Assembly: GCA_007753675.1 (NCBI GenBank)
Contig: CP036432.1
Coordinates: forward strand, 1,896,394-1,960,393
Direction: 5' to 3'
Origin: Stieleria magnilauensis
Lineage (GTDB): Bacteria > Planctomycetota > Planctomycetia > Pirellulales > Pirellulaceae
DNA: 64,000 nucleotides
Below, in pieces: positions 44,741-53,885 of this stretch. The stretch's first letter is position 1, and each line of letters opens with the position of its first letter. Both the position numbers and the translations under genes were made by a program. The notes under the pieces were generated by a model that made no database searches, was not told the origin of the DNA, and saw only the letters and a program-made list of their open reading frames with translations.

Positions 44741-46741
44741 ATGTCCCACAGAGTTCCCGTTCTCCTGGTGCTGATCGCACTGATGGCGATCCCCAACGTC
44801 GGCGTGCACGCCCAGGATCAAGAAACCGAAACAAAGATGCGCGCTGCCGGAGCAGCGGTCGAGGTTTACAAGACCACCGAGGACGCCGAGGGAGCCCCGG
44901 TGTCGTTGAAACTGTACGTGTTCTACCCCGACGATCACAAACCGACCGATCGGCGTTCGGCCATCGTGTTCTTCTTCGGCGGTGGATGGAAAAACGGTAC
45001 ACCCAACCAGTTCCTCGAGCATTGCAAATACCTCGCCTCACGCGGCATGGTCGCAATGACCGCCGACTATCGCGTGCTGAATCGCCAAGGGACCAAGGCG
45101 CTCAAATGTGTCGCAGACGGCAAGTCGGCGGTCCGTTGGATCCGCGAGCAGGCCGATCGCTTGGGTGTCGATCCCGATCGCATCGTCGCCGGCGGCGGTT
45201 CGGCGGGCGGTCACGTCGCCGCCTGCACCGGCGTGATCGAGGGATTGGACGAATCCGGCGAAAACACATCGGTCAGCAGTCGCCCCAACGCGATGGCGCT
45301 GTTTAATCCGGCGGTCGTGCTAGCGAAAATCAATGACCGGCCGCCACTGGATCCGGAGAAACTGAAAGGACTCGCCGAACGAATGGGAACCGATCCTCGC
45401 GCCCTCTCGCCGGTCCACCACGTCGATTCAAACGCCCCGCCGACCATTCTGTTCCATGGGAAAGCGGACGAGACGGTGCCTTATTGGACGGCCGAAGCGT
45501 TCTGTCAGGCGATGAAGAAAGCCGGCAATGCATGCGAGCTGATCGGATTTGAAGGCCAGGGGCACGGCTTTTTTAATCACGGACGAGGCGATAATTCCAA
45601 CTACCAGTCAACGATTCGCGAGCTAGATCAATTCCTGGTGTCACACGGTTTCTTGGAACCACAACGCACATCCAAGTCACCGCAGTTGACTACGATCGAT
45701 CTGGGGGATGACACCGACCGTCAAGTGATTGTCGATCGCGAGCCCGGCCAATACCTCGGACACCCGACCACGTGTTTGCTGGAAGACGGCAAGACGATGT
45801 TGTGCGTTTATCCCAAAGGTCACGGTCGCGGGGGCATTGTTTACAAACGCAGCGACGATGGCGGATTGACGTGGAGCGACCGTTTGCCGACCCCGGAGAA
45901 CTGGTCGACGTCCAAGGAAGTCCCCACGCTGCACCGCGTGATCGGCCCCGACGGGACCAAACGTATCATCATGTGGTCCGGGCTGTATCCCGCACGATTG
46001 GCGGTCTCGGAGAATGACGGGCTAGATTGGAGCCCGCTGAAACCGGTCGGCGATTGGGGCGGGATCGTCGTGATGGGATTTGTCGAACCGCTCAAGACCG
46101 GTCCTGGCCATTACCTGGCCATGTTCCACGACGACGGGCGATTCTTCACCGCCGATGGAAAGCGCTCCAAGACCTTCACGCTCTACAAATCGTTTTCGAC
46201 CGACGGTGGCCTGACTTGGTCAGCCCCCGAATCCGTTTACCAATCCTCCGACGTTCATCTCTGCGAACCCGGTTGCATCCGGTCGCCCGATGGCAAGCGA
46301 CTGGCGGTGTTGCTGCGTGAAAATGCCCGCCGAAAGAACTCCCACATCATCTTCTCCGATGACGAAGGCAAAACATGGTCGTCGCCTCGAGAATTGCCGC
46401 TCGCCCTGACCGGGGATCGCCACACCGGAAAGTACACCGCCGATGGCAGACTGTTCATCAGTTATCGTTGCCAATCGCCGGTCCAATCCCGCAAAGACCG
46501 TCCGTTTGAAGGCGATTGGGTCGGCTGGGTCGGAACCTGGGACGATCTGGTCAACGGCCGCGACGGTCAGTACTTCGTGCGACTGGGCGACAACACCAAA
46601 GGCGCCGACACCGCCTATCCCGGAGTCGAAGTGTTGCCCGATGACACAATCGTCACGACCACCTACGGTCACTGGATCAAGGGCGAGCAGCCCTACATCA
46701 TGAGCGTCCGGCTGAAGTTGAGCGAATTGGACCAAAAGTAG
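44741..46741 (+). CDS. Esterase / sialidase-type fusion protein
   Basis: A 666-residue secreted protein from ATG 44741 with signal VPVLLVLIALMAIPNVGVHAQ. Residues about 40-290 are an alpha/beta-hydrolase of the acetyl-esterase type: IVFFFGGGWKNGTPNQF, nucleophile GGGSAGGHVAACTG, and the C-terminal His region FEGQGHGFFNHG. Residues about 310-660 are a sialidase-like beta-propeller with Asp boxes SDDGGLTWS, STDGGLTWSAP and SDDEGKTWSSP. Such a pair could remove acyl groups and then act on the sugar. The catalytic residues of the second domain were not confirmed. It is divergent from the PhoD fusion gene. Confidence 0.88.
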   Translation: MSHRVPVLLVLIALMAIPNVGVHAQDQETETKMRAAGAAVEVYKTTEDAEGAPVSLKLYVFYPDDHKPTDRRSAIVFFFGGGWKNGTPNQFLEHCKYLASRGMVAMTADYRVLNRQGTKALKCVADGKSAVRWIREQADRLGVDPDRIVAGGGSAGGHVAACTGVIEGLDESGENTSVSSRPNAMALFNPAVVLAKINDRPPLDPEKLKGLAERMGTDPRALSPVHHVDSNAPPTILFHGKADETVPYWTAEAFCQAMKKAGNACELIGFEGQGHGFFNHGRGDNSNYQSTIRELDQFLVSHGFLEPQRTSKSPQLTTIDLGDDTDRQVIVDREPGQYLGHPTTCLLEDGKTMLCVYPKGHGRGGIVYKRSDDGGLTWSDRLPTPENWSTSKEVPTLHRVIGPDGTKRIIMWSGLYPARLAVSENDGLDWSPLKPVGDWGGIVVMGFVEPLKTGPGHYLAMFHDDGRFFTADGKRSKTFTLYKSFSTDGGLTWSAPESVYQSSDVHLCEPGCIRSPDGKRLAVLLRENARRKNSHIIFSDDEGKTWSSPRELPLALTGDRHTGKYTADGRLFISYRCQSPVQSRKDRPFEGDWVGWVGTWDDLVNGRDGQYFVRLGDNTKGADTAYPGVEVLPDDTIVTTTYGHWIKGEQPYIMSVRLKLSELDQK

Positions 46742-46827
46742 GGCATGCTGTGCATGCCAGTCATCAACAACAGCGTGACCTACGGCCTGCAAATTGCGGC
46801 CTCAGAGTAGGGCATGCTGTGCATGCC
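46742..46827. repeat. Two GGCATGC-TGT-GCATGCC palindromes
   Basis: Perfect units at 46742-46758 and 46811-46827, both preceded by tag, between the convergent esterase-sialidase and sulfatase genes. Same family as at 33246-33399; the first begins one base after the gene's last codon. Confidence 0.85.
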
Positions 46828-46858
46828 AGCCGTCGCGCACCGCTTGAACAACCGTGAC

Positions 46859-48748
46859 TCAATCCACCACGTTGGACGTTCCGTTGAGTTCGTTCAATGC
46901 TCGGTTCATCACGCGAACGCGGTACTTGCCATCGGAATTGAATCCTTTCTGATACTCCAATCCTTCGCTCATCTGATCGATCACCGGCCGCGCCTGTTCG
47001 TCGATCTCGTCAAGCACGATGGCCGCCTGCAGACGTTCCCATTGGGCGCCGGTGGTCATCTCATCAATCAAAACCGGTAGCGCTTGTTCGGGCAACTCCA
47101 TCCGGCACAGCGCTCGTGCGGCCGCGGTACGAACCGCCGAGGAGGAATCGGTCAGCAACGTCTTCATCGCATCCGCCGCCGCGGCCCTTGCCGCCACGCC
47201 CAGATTGCCGATGCCGGTGGCCGCCCAATAGCGAATCACGCTATCGCGATCATCGGCCGAATCAACGAGCTTCTTGAGCGCCGACGGTCCGCTGGAAGCG
47301 GCGACCGCGATGTCGGCGAGTTGCGCGTTGTACTGTTCCGCGTCGGCTTGTCGTAGGATCGCATATTCACTTCCCAGTTCGTTCGCCCGCTCGGCGATGA
47401 TCGCTTCGGGGATCAACCCCAAGTCACCCGTTTCGCCGATCCACTCGGTTTGTGCAGCACGCATGCGTTTCAACACATCGGCATAGTCGCTGTCGGCCGC
47501 CAGATTGTTGACTTCGTGTGGATCGGCCACGCAATCGTAGAGTTCCTCGACGGGCTTGGTCGGTGAGAAATAGTATTCCGCTTCGGCCGTCAATTCGCCG
47601 GCGTCATGCAACCGCCGCAACTCACGCATCGTGGCACCTTTTTCGCAGGTGTTGATGTACTGGTGATAAGTCTTCAGCGGTTCAAAATTGCGGAGGTAAC
47701 GAAAGCGTTTGTCGCGCACCATGCGGATGATGTCGTAGCGTTCGTCCATCCGGTCGCGGGCACCATAAACGTATTGCCGTGCCGGCGGCAGATGGGTGCC
47801 AAGAAACGGTTGCCCCTGCACGTGGGAGGGAATATCCAGCCCGGCAAGGTTCAAGACGGTGGGACCAAAGTCGATCGAGCTGACCAGCCGATCGGAGACC
47901 TCACCGGGAGTGCCCTGTCCATCGACGCGATACGCTTTCGGGATCCTCACGACCAGCGGAATGTGCGTGCCGGAATCGTACAACCAGCGTTTCGCCCGCG
48001 GCAGTCCGACGCCGTGATCGGACCAAAACATGATGATCGTGTTCTCGTACAGACCGTCCTGTTTTAATTGGTCGATCAGCTTGCCGACCCAGTGGTCCAT
48101 CGCCGTGATCAGTTCGTAGTTGCGTTTCCAATCTTCGCGCGTCACCGGCGTATCGCAGTAGTAAGGCGGCAACTGCAACGCCGCCGGATCTTGACGCTGG
48201 TCGTCGGTCAGAACCTCAGTCACCGATTGGTACTTGCTTTTGTTTGCGATGCCGGACTCATGGCAACCGGTGAAATTAAAAACGGCGAAGAACGGCGTGT
48301 CCTCATCGTCCCGGTCACGCCAATGTGCCTTGCCCGAAGAGACGTCCCATGTGTCGCGGGGTGTCTTGAATTGGTAGTCCTGTTTGGAGTTGTTCGTACA
48401 GAAGTAGCCGGCGTCGCGAAGATAGGTTGGGAACGGACGGATCGAATCCGGCAGGGTTGCCGTGCATCGCATGTGATGTGTCCCGAGCGTCGTTTGATAC
48501 ATGCCCGTGATGATCCCGCTGCGACACGGCGCACACACACCGGCGGTCGTAAACGCGTGCGTGTATCGAACGCCCTCGCTGGCCAATCGATCGATGTTCG
48601 GCGTGATCGCGTGTGGGTCTCCGTAACATCCCACGTGTGGACTGATGTCTTCACAGGAGAGCCACAAAAGATTGGGACGCGATTCCGAGGCGACCGATAC
48701 GGAAACACAACAGGCGACGAAGCAGGCTTGGAGAAAATGTCTGAACAT
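46859..48748 (-). CDS. Secreted sulfatase with C-terminal HEAT-like repeats
   Basis: A 629-residue protein from ATG 48748 with signal MFRHFLQACFVACCVSVSVA. The sulfatase core has metal-binding NLLWLSCEDISPHVGCYGD, the formylglycine motif C72-A-P-C-R within GVCAPCRSGIITGMYQT, FMFWSDHGVGLPRAKRW-type text and LDIPSHVQGQPF. Residues about 500-610 look like HEAT repeats (IRYWAATGIGNLGVAARAAA; VRTAAARALCRMELPEQALP). It hydrolyses sulfate esters, probably on algal polysaccharides; the exact substrate is unknown. Maturation requires a formylglycine-generating enzyme, not in this window. The frame upstream of 48748 is unlikely to be coding. Confidence 0.93.
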   Translation of the reverse strand: MFRHFLQACFVACCVSVSVASESRPNLLWLSCEDISPHVGCYGDPHAITPNIDRLASEGVRYTHAFTTAGVCAPCRSGIITGMYQTTLGTHHMRCTATLPDSIRPFPTYLRDAGYFCTNNSKQDYQFKTPRDTWDVSSGKAHWRDRDDEDTPFFAVFNFTGCHESGIANKSKYQSVTEVLTDDQRQDPAALQLPPYYCDTPVTREDWKRNYELITAMDHWVGKLIDQLKQDGLYENTIIMFWSDHGVGLPRAKRWLYDSGTHIPLVVRIPKAYRVDGQGTPGEVSDRLVSSIDFGPTVLNLAGLDIPSHVQGQPFLGTHLPPARQYVYGARDRMDERYDIIRMVRDKRFRYLRNFEPLKTYHQYINTCEKGATMRELRRLHDAGELTAEAEYYFSPTKPVEELYDCVADPHEVNNLAADSDYADVLKRMRAAQTEWIGETGDLGLIPEAIIAERANELGSEYAILRQADAEQYNAQLADIAVAASSGPSALKKLVDSADDRDSVIRYWAATGIGNLGVAARAAAADAMKTLLTDSSSAVRTAAARALCRMELPEQALPVLIDEMTTGAQWERLQAAIVLDEIDEQARPVIDQMSEGLEYQKGFNSDGKYRVRVMNRALNELNGTSNVVD

Positions 48749-49132
48749 GTCGGGGGCGAGGCGGGAATCCGGGGAGGAAAACGGCGCGGAACCTTGCAGC
48801 GCCATCCGCATATGATAGCCCCCGAATCCAACGGCGTCGCGGAGATTACCGCGCTGGCTTCCACACGTTGCCCTCCACACGCTGGCCTGCACGCGCACGC
48901 CCCTGCGGCGTGTCGGCAACCGAAGCGTCAACGAAGCAGTTTCACATCGCTCTATTCTTTTTAATCTTTTTCCACGCAACATCCGTTTTGACACCACGAT
49001 CATCTCAGCAGCGGGCATTCGCGAGGCGGCTCGAAGACTTCAGTTTTTCTAATGCAGGTTGACGATTCTGAATCCCTGTTCAGGCACCGTCAAAACCTCA
49101 ATTCGCGAAAACATTGCCGATTGGAGAGCTAG
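48749..49132. other. Divergent region between sulfatase and kinase genes
   Basis: These 384 bp contain a T-rich tract (ctttttaatctttttccac, about 48957) and a GGAG ribosome site before the kinase ATG. No clear promoter pair, hairpin or repeat was identified. Confidence 0.5.
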
Positions 49133-51217
49133 ATGACGACGCAACTGATTCGGCCTTTTCGCTCGGAAATCAAGTCAACCACGCCACAATCACGTGTGCA
49201 ATCGGACACGCGAAGCGGATTCACTCCAAGTCTGCCGAAGATGATCTCACGATCCCAGCGGCTCGCTGCAGCGTTTTCAAAGCTGGGAAGTTGCATCGGC
49301 GACTTTGAACTGATCAGCCTGGCCGGCGAGGGATCGTTCGGCAAAGTTTTCCTCGCACGGCAACGCTCGCTCGACCGCGACGTGGCACTCAAGATCACCG
49401 CCGACTTGGGCCACGAGGGGCGCACGATGGCCCGTCTGGAACATTCCCATATCGTCCCGGTCTTTTCCGAAGAGGTGGTTTCGGAAAAGGGAATCCGATT
49501 GTTATGCATGCAGTATGTGCCGGGGGGAACCTTGCACGACGTGATTCAGGGCTTGAGTGCTCTGGATCGCGATCAACAGGACGGCAACGCGATCCTGGAC
49601 ATCGTTGACGCTCTCAACTCGCATCCGGCCGTCATGGATCCGGCCAGCCTGAGAAGCCGCGAACAGCTCTCCCAATGCAACCGCGACGAAACCACCTGCT
49701 GGATCGGCCAACAGCTGGCCGAAGCACTCGCGTACGCGCACAGCCGTGGCGTGCTGCACCGGGATATCAAACCCGGCAACATCATTGTCAATCAATACGG
49801 AAAACCGTTGTTGATGGATTTCAGTTTGTCGTTGCCGGCGGCGGACGTTTCGGATGATGGGGACGCGGTTTTTGGCGGAACGATCGGCTACATGGCACCC
49901 GAGCATTTTGACGCCCTCAACCCCCAACACCCCAGCGGCCCGGATCAAGTCACCGAGCAAAGTGATCTCTATTCGCTCGGCGCAGTGTTGATGGATCTGG
50001 CGATCGCGGGACACCACGACGCCCGGCTTGGGGTGGAGCGAGAACCCGACGTGGCCGACGCCGAGCAGGAAACCGAAGACGCCGCGTCGAACGCGTTTTT
50101 CGATCACCTGCACACCAACCATGCCGAATCAATCGACCCCGCGAGCCGACTTCGCAATGCGAACGTCGCTGCGCCGCTGACTCGCATCATCTGTCGCTGT
50201 CTCCAACCGTGCAAACAGGATCGATATGCTTCCGCAAAAGAACTCGCCGATGCACTGTCGGGCTGTTTCGAATTGCTGCGCGTCGAACGCTCCCTGCCGG
50301 CCAAGGGGACGCTGACCACCATCGCCCAAAGGTACCCGCTCTGGTTCATCTTGTTGTGCACCTGTGTGCCGAACGTGACCGCCAGTTGCATCAACCTGCT
50401 CTACATCGGCCTTGTCGTGATCAAAGATCTGACGGCGGCGCAGCAGACGGCGTTTGTTCAGATGGTCGTCGGCTACAACGTCGCCGTGATCTCGCTGATG
50501 GGCGTGATGCTGCACCGGACCTTGTTCCGCGCCGCGAAGAGCTGGAATACACTGCGCGGCGATCAATTGCTCCGTGCCAGTGAACTCCGCGAAGCGAGGC
50601 GGCAGACGCTGAGTTTGCCGTTCTGGACCTTCGTGCTCGGCAGCGTCGGATGGCTGCCGTTTGCGATCACGATCCCTCTGGGGATGGAACTGCTGGCCGG
50701 ACCGGTCGACCGCGGCGTGATGTTACACACCGCCATCGCATTTGTGGTGACGGGGTTGGTCGGGATCGTCACGAACTACTACGTCGTTGCGTTCGTCGTC
50801 TTGCGAGCCGTTTACACCTCGCTGTGGCGTGACGTTTTTCGCCTACGCGAAACGGCGTCGCAAGAAATCGCTGACGTCCCGGCCAAGAATCGTGTCTGCC
50901 AGATCATCGCCGGGTTGACTCCCTTGGGTGCCGCGACGCTATTGATCTTGGTCGGGCCGGAACACTTCACCGCCGACAGCTATGATCAATTTCGTCATAC
51001 GCTGGTGGTGCTGATCGCACTGGCGATGGCCGGGTTTTGGCTCAGCATGACGGCCACCGCGTTCCTGAACGAGGTGGTTGCGGTGATGACATTAAAATCA
51101 CATGTCAAAACAGAGCGTATCTCGGGAAAGCTTATGTCTTGGGTTGGCAGTATTTTAGCAACCGCAACGTGCGCAGCTCCTGCCGAAGCTCTTCTTCGGT
51201 CGGGGAATCAAGAGTAG
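49133..51217 (+). CDS. Multi-pass membrane Ser/Thr kinase with altered DFG (DFS)
   Basis: A 694-residue protein; ATG 49133 has a GGAG site ten bases upstream. The kinase domain spans about 55-385: glycine loop LAGEGSFGKVFLARQ, VALKITADL (Lys), catalytic LHRDIKPGN with D211, then LLMDFSLSLP in place of DFG (D229, serine for glycine), and GYMAPEHFDAL. It therefore keeps the metal-binding Asp but has an unusual residue after Phe. About six membrane segments follow (from WFILLCTCVPNV to ALAMAGFWLSMTATAFL). This is unlike the single-anchor TPR kinase at 1522. It converges with and overlaps an ECF sigma gene by 86 bp. Confidence 0.9.
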   Translation: MTTQLIRPFRSEIKSTTPQSRVQSDTRSGFTPSLPKMISRSQRLAAAFSKLGSCIGDFELISLAGEGSFGKVFLARQRSLDRDVALKITADLGHEGRTMARLEHSHIVPVFSEEVVSEKGIRLLCMQYVPGGTLHDVIQGLSALDRDQQDGNAILDIVDALNSHPAVMDPASLRSREQLSQCNRDETTCWIGQQLAEALAYAHSRGVLHRDIKPGNIIVNQYGKPLLMDFSLSLPAADVSDDGDAVFGGTIGYMAPEHFDALNPQHPSGPDQVTEQSDLYSLGAVLMDLAIAGHHDARLGVEREPDVADAEQETEDAASNAFFDHLHTNHAESIDPASRLRNANVAAPLTRIICRCLQPCKQDRYASAKELADALSGCFELLRVERSLPAKGTLTTIAQRYPLWFILLCTCVPNVTASCINLLYIGLVVIKDLTAAQQTAFVQMVVGYNVAVISLMGVMLHRTLFRAAKSWNTLRGDQLLRASELREARRQTLSLPFWTFVLGSVGWLPFAITIPLGMELLAGPVDRGVMLHTAIAFVVTGLVGIVTNYYVVAFVVLRAVYTSLWRDVFRLRETASQEIADVPAKNRVCQIIAGLTPLGAATLLILVGPEHFTADSYDQFRHTLVVLIALAMAGFWLSMTATAFLNEVVAVMTLKSHVKTERISGKLMSWVGSILATATCAAPAEALLRSGNQE

Positions 51218-51848
51218 CGGCGACCTCATCGATTAACAATTTGGCAAACTTGTCACGAGCCCGGTGCAGCATCACCCGATAGCGATTCGCCGTGAACGGA
51301 CTGTCGAGCATTCCCTGGACGATCCTCCCTTTTTCAGCCGCCGTCAGTTCTTCGTTTTCGACGTGCGCCCGCAGCACCGCCGCCAGCGTCGCACTGGATT
51401 CATCGAGTGCCGTCCAGGTTTTTTGCAGCAACTCGTCACGCCAGCAATCGACGAACTCGCCCTCACCGTCGATCGCGGCGGAGACGTCCTTGCTGGCCAG
51501 CGCATCGGACAACGCCTGCGACGATTCCCCGTCGGGGCGTTTGCGGTAGTGGTCCCTGACCAAGTTGACCAGAACGGTCTTCAAATAGTCCCGAAAGCGG
51601 CCCTTGCTTGAGTCGGCGTGACGCAAATCGCCACGCAACATTCGCAGTGCCAGCTCTTGAAACAGCTCCTCGGCAATTTGTTCGTTGCCGGTGACGGCGA
51701 GCAAATAGCGCCACGCCGCCCCGCAGTAGCGGTCGACCAGGGCGTGGCGCGCCGACGTTGCCGACGTGTCGTCACCGGCGTGCGCCTTGCGGATCAAACT
51801 CCAACGGGTCGCGATGTCGCGGATTCGTGTCGGGTCGTCACGGTCCAT
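51132..51848 (-). CDS. ECF-type RNA polymerase sigma factor
   Basis: A 238-residue sigma factor. Region 2 is at about 30-110 (RHALVDRYCGAAWRYLLAVT, EQIAEELFQELALRMLRGDL, RFRDYLKTVLVNLVRDHYRK). The region-4 part is less canonical but ends in a helix-turn-helix-like LTAAEKGRIVQGMLDSPFTA and YRVMLHRARDKFAKLL. Its 3' end overlaps the 3' end of the membrane kinase gene by 86 bp on the opposite strand. Pairing of sigma and kinase mirrors the 775-4314 region but in convergent layout. Its regulon is unknown. Confidence 0.85.
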   Translation of the reverse strand: MDRDDPTRIRDIATRWSLIRKAHAGDDTSATSARHALVDRYCGAAWRYLLAVTGNEQIAEELFQELALRMLRGDLRHADSSKGRFRDYLKTVLVNLVRDHYRKRPDGESSQALSDALASKDVSAAIDGEGEFVDCWRDELLQKTWTALDESSATLAAVLRAHVENEELTAAEKGRIVQGMLDSPFTANRYRVMLHRARDKFAKLLIDEVAATLDSPTEEELRQELRTLRLLKYCQPKT

Positions 51849-51893
51849 GGAATTTCACCTGGTTCGTCCATCGCAGCAGCGCAGGACAACACG

Positions 51894-53513
51894 CTAAAAC
51901 TCGATCGGCTCGGCTCCGGCACTTGTCAGCAGTTTCTTGAACGTTTCGGGGTCGATCGAATTGGCAATAAACCTAACTGCGCCATCGCCCATCAGCACGT
52001 GAAACCCTCCCGGCCGGTTGCCACCCGTTTTGGCCAGCGGATCGGCAAGGTCAAATTCCATGTCGACCGGTTTGGTCCACGGCACCGCCGCCTCCCGACT
52101 GCTTTCGATCACCATGATCGTATTGGACAGGCCATCGATCACATCACGGAACGCGGTTGGGCCGGAATCATGGAACAACAACCCGTCACCGTGGGGAACC
52201 TGAAACACGGTATGTCCCGGCGGCACGATCGCACTGGGATCGGCGTAGACGCTCGGCATCTGATCCAGCAGGGGCCGGTTGTGGGGACTATCCCAGGGCT
52301 CATCGAGATGGAACTGCTCGTAGAGTTGCTGCTGTTCAATGAAGGGCAGGATGGCGACGCGCCAACTGAGCAGGGGCTTGCCGTTTTCGTCTCGGATCGC
52401 GCGATCGGGAAGCTTTCGAAACGCGGAGTGATAGTTATGCATCGCCAAACCGATCTGCTTCAGCTCGTTGCTGGCTTGCATCCGTCGCGCCGCTTCGCGT
52501 GAGGCTTGGACGGCGGGCAACAGCAACCCGACCAGCACGCCGGTGGTACCCACGTTGCCGGAAAGTTTCATCGTGACGATTTTCTCCCTGCGTTCAGGAC
52601 GAAGCATCGCGGAGATTTCGGTGCCCAAACGTTCGATGTACTTTGCCATCGCCTGATTGACCGGATCGTCGCCTCGGACGTTGTTCATCATTTCGGATGT
52701 TGCCATCATGCGTCCGAAATCGATCGCCTGATTCAGCGTTTCCTCCAGCTTGGCCGCGGAATCTTCGTCGCGACCGATCGCCGAGATCATCAATGATCCG
52801 GACATCGGTGCGTAGTCCATGTTGACGTACAACGCATCGGTCAGTTCGCCGATCTCCGTCAGCCCCTTGAGCTGCGGCGGCAATTGCCCGGCATTTTGTT
52901 GCAGCATGCCGGTCACCAGAGGACGGATCTGCTGCATGCCGGCGACCAGCGTCACGCCATCTCGACGCGGAATCCGTGAAACCAGAGTTGGCACTTGGCC
53001 GGTTCCACCTTCACCGGCGGCAAGCATTTTCGTCAGGTAGCCGCCGCTGCCGACCAGAATCGTGCGTGGCCCGGCTTGATGAAGCCGAACGATCGGCGGA
53101 CGTCGGCTTTCGTAGACCTCGAGTCCGTCGACTTCTTTCGCTTCAAATTCGTTCAGAATCATCGGATTCAGTTGGCCGATGGCGGTGTCCACGTTGAGTT
53201 CAAACACCGCGCCGGCCTGAGGGCCCATCGGGCCGGGCATGCCGACGATGACTTTAATGTCGTTGATATTCAGCGGGTCGACGCCGACATACTGCATGCC
53301 CGCGGCTTGCGCGACTTCGATCGGTGCCAATTTCCACTCCGGTGAGGTCAGCATTTGACGCGGAGAAAGGAATCCGGCGGCGACCGCATCATCGGGGATG
53401 TACTGATTGGAAAGCTTTTCGGCGGTTTGCGCCGATGAAGTCGACGGCAGCAACGAAACCGTCCAACACAGCCAACAGGCCGTGATCGAGCACAAAGTCT
53501 TGCGGGATCTCAT
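51894..53513 (-). CDS. DUF1559-domain secreted protein
   Basis: A 539-residue protein from ATG 53513, with a GGAGA site seven bases upstream and signal RKTLCSITACWLCWTVSLLP. The first 330 residues have no assigned fold (PDDAVAAGFLSPRQMLTSPE). The C-terminal about 190 residues are DUF1559: LLPAVQASREAARRMQASNE, LKQIGLAMHNYHSAFRKLPD, ILPFIEQQQLYEQFHLDEPW and HVLMGDGAVRFIANSIDP. Most DUF1559 proteins have a pilin-like N-terminus before this part; here the membrane helix and pilin cleavage site are replaced by a long domain. It is located outside the cytoplasm; function unknown. Confidence 0.88.
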   Translation of the reverse strand: MRSRKTLCSITACWLCWTVSLLPSTSSAQTAEKLSNQYIPDDAVAAGFLSPRQMLTSPEWKLAPIEVAQAAGMQYVGVDPLNINDIKVIVGMPGPMGPQAGAVFELNVDTAIGQLNPMILNEFEAKEVDGLEVYESRRPPIVRLHQAGPRTILVGSGGYLTKMLAAGEGGTGQVPTLVSRIPRRDGVTLVAGMQQIRPLVTGMLQQNAGQLPPQLKGLTEIGELTDALYVNMDYAPMSGSLMISAIGRDEDSAAKLEETLNQAIDFGRMMATSEMMNNVRGDDPVNQAMAKYIERLGTEISAMLRPERREKIVTMKLSGNVGTTGVLVGLLLPAVQASREAARRMQASNELKQIGLAMHNYHSAFRKLPDRAIRDENGKPLLSWRVAILPFIEQQQLYEQFHLDEPWDSPHNRPLLDQMPSVYADPSAIVPPGHTVFQVPHGDGLLFHDSGPTAFRDVIDGLSNTIMVIESSREAAVPWTKPVDMEFDLADPLAKTGGNRPGGFHVLMGDGAVRFIANSIDPETFKKLLTSAGAEPIEF

Positions 53514-53815
53514 GGTTGTCTCCGGACAGGGGGAATTGGGCGAACACAATTCTAACGAATTTCGTGTCAGCCATTCGTCGGGGGAATGATCAATCCGAGC
53601 CAGATGGATTTTTTGCACTCCCACACGAAGGGTCCCGGCGAGGTGTAGCGTTTGGCGTGATGACCGTTCCTTCGTCTCGCATTGCACGATCCATAAGCAG
53701 GCTTGCACCGACCTTGCGCAGCGGCGGTGCCTGAGCAATCGTATCGAAGATGAAAGCGATCGTTTTTTACTGCCGTCCGGATCGCCAAATCATTGACAAA
53801 CAAGCGATCCAATTG

Positions 53816-53885
53816 CGCTGGCGTTGAGATCCATCGCATCAAACGAGATGTTTGGCACAACGGTTGCGACGTAAGAACGCCAGCG
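53816..53885 (+). promoter_or_regulatory. 10-bp inverted repeat framing the cyn promoter
   Basis: CGCTGGCGTT (53816-53825) and AACGCCAGCG (53876-53885) are perfect complements 50 bp apart. The sigma-54 promoter lies between them and the right arm covers the predicted start point. It could be an operator or, if transcribed from upstream, a stem. Confidence 0.6.
53853..53867 (+). promoter_or_regulatory. Sigma-54 (-24/-12) promoter of the cyn operon
   Basis: TGGCAC (53853-53858), five bases, TTGC (53864-53867) match the sigma-54 consensus TGGCAC-N5-TTGC exactly. Transcription should start near 53879, leaving a leader of about 150 nt before the ATG at 54032. A possible activator site (TGCACC...GGTGC, 53704-53730) lies about 150 bp upstream. 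Confidence 0.75.
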
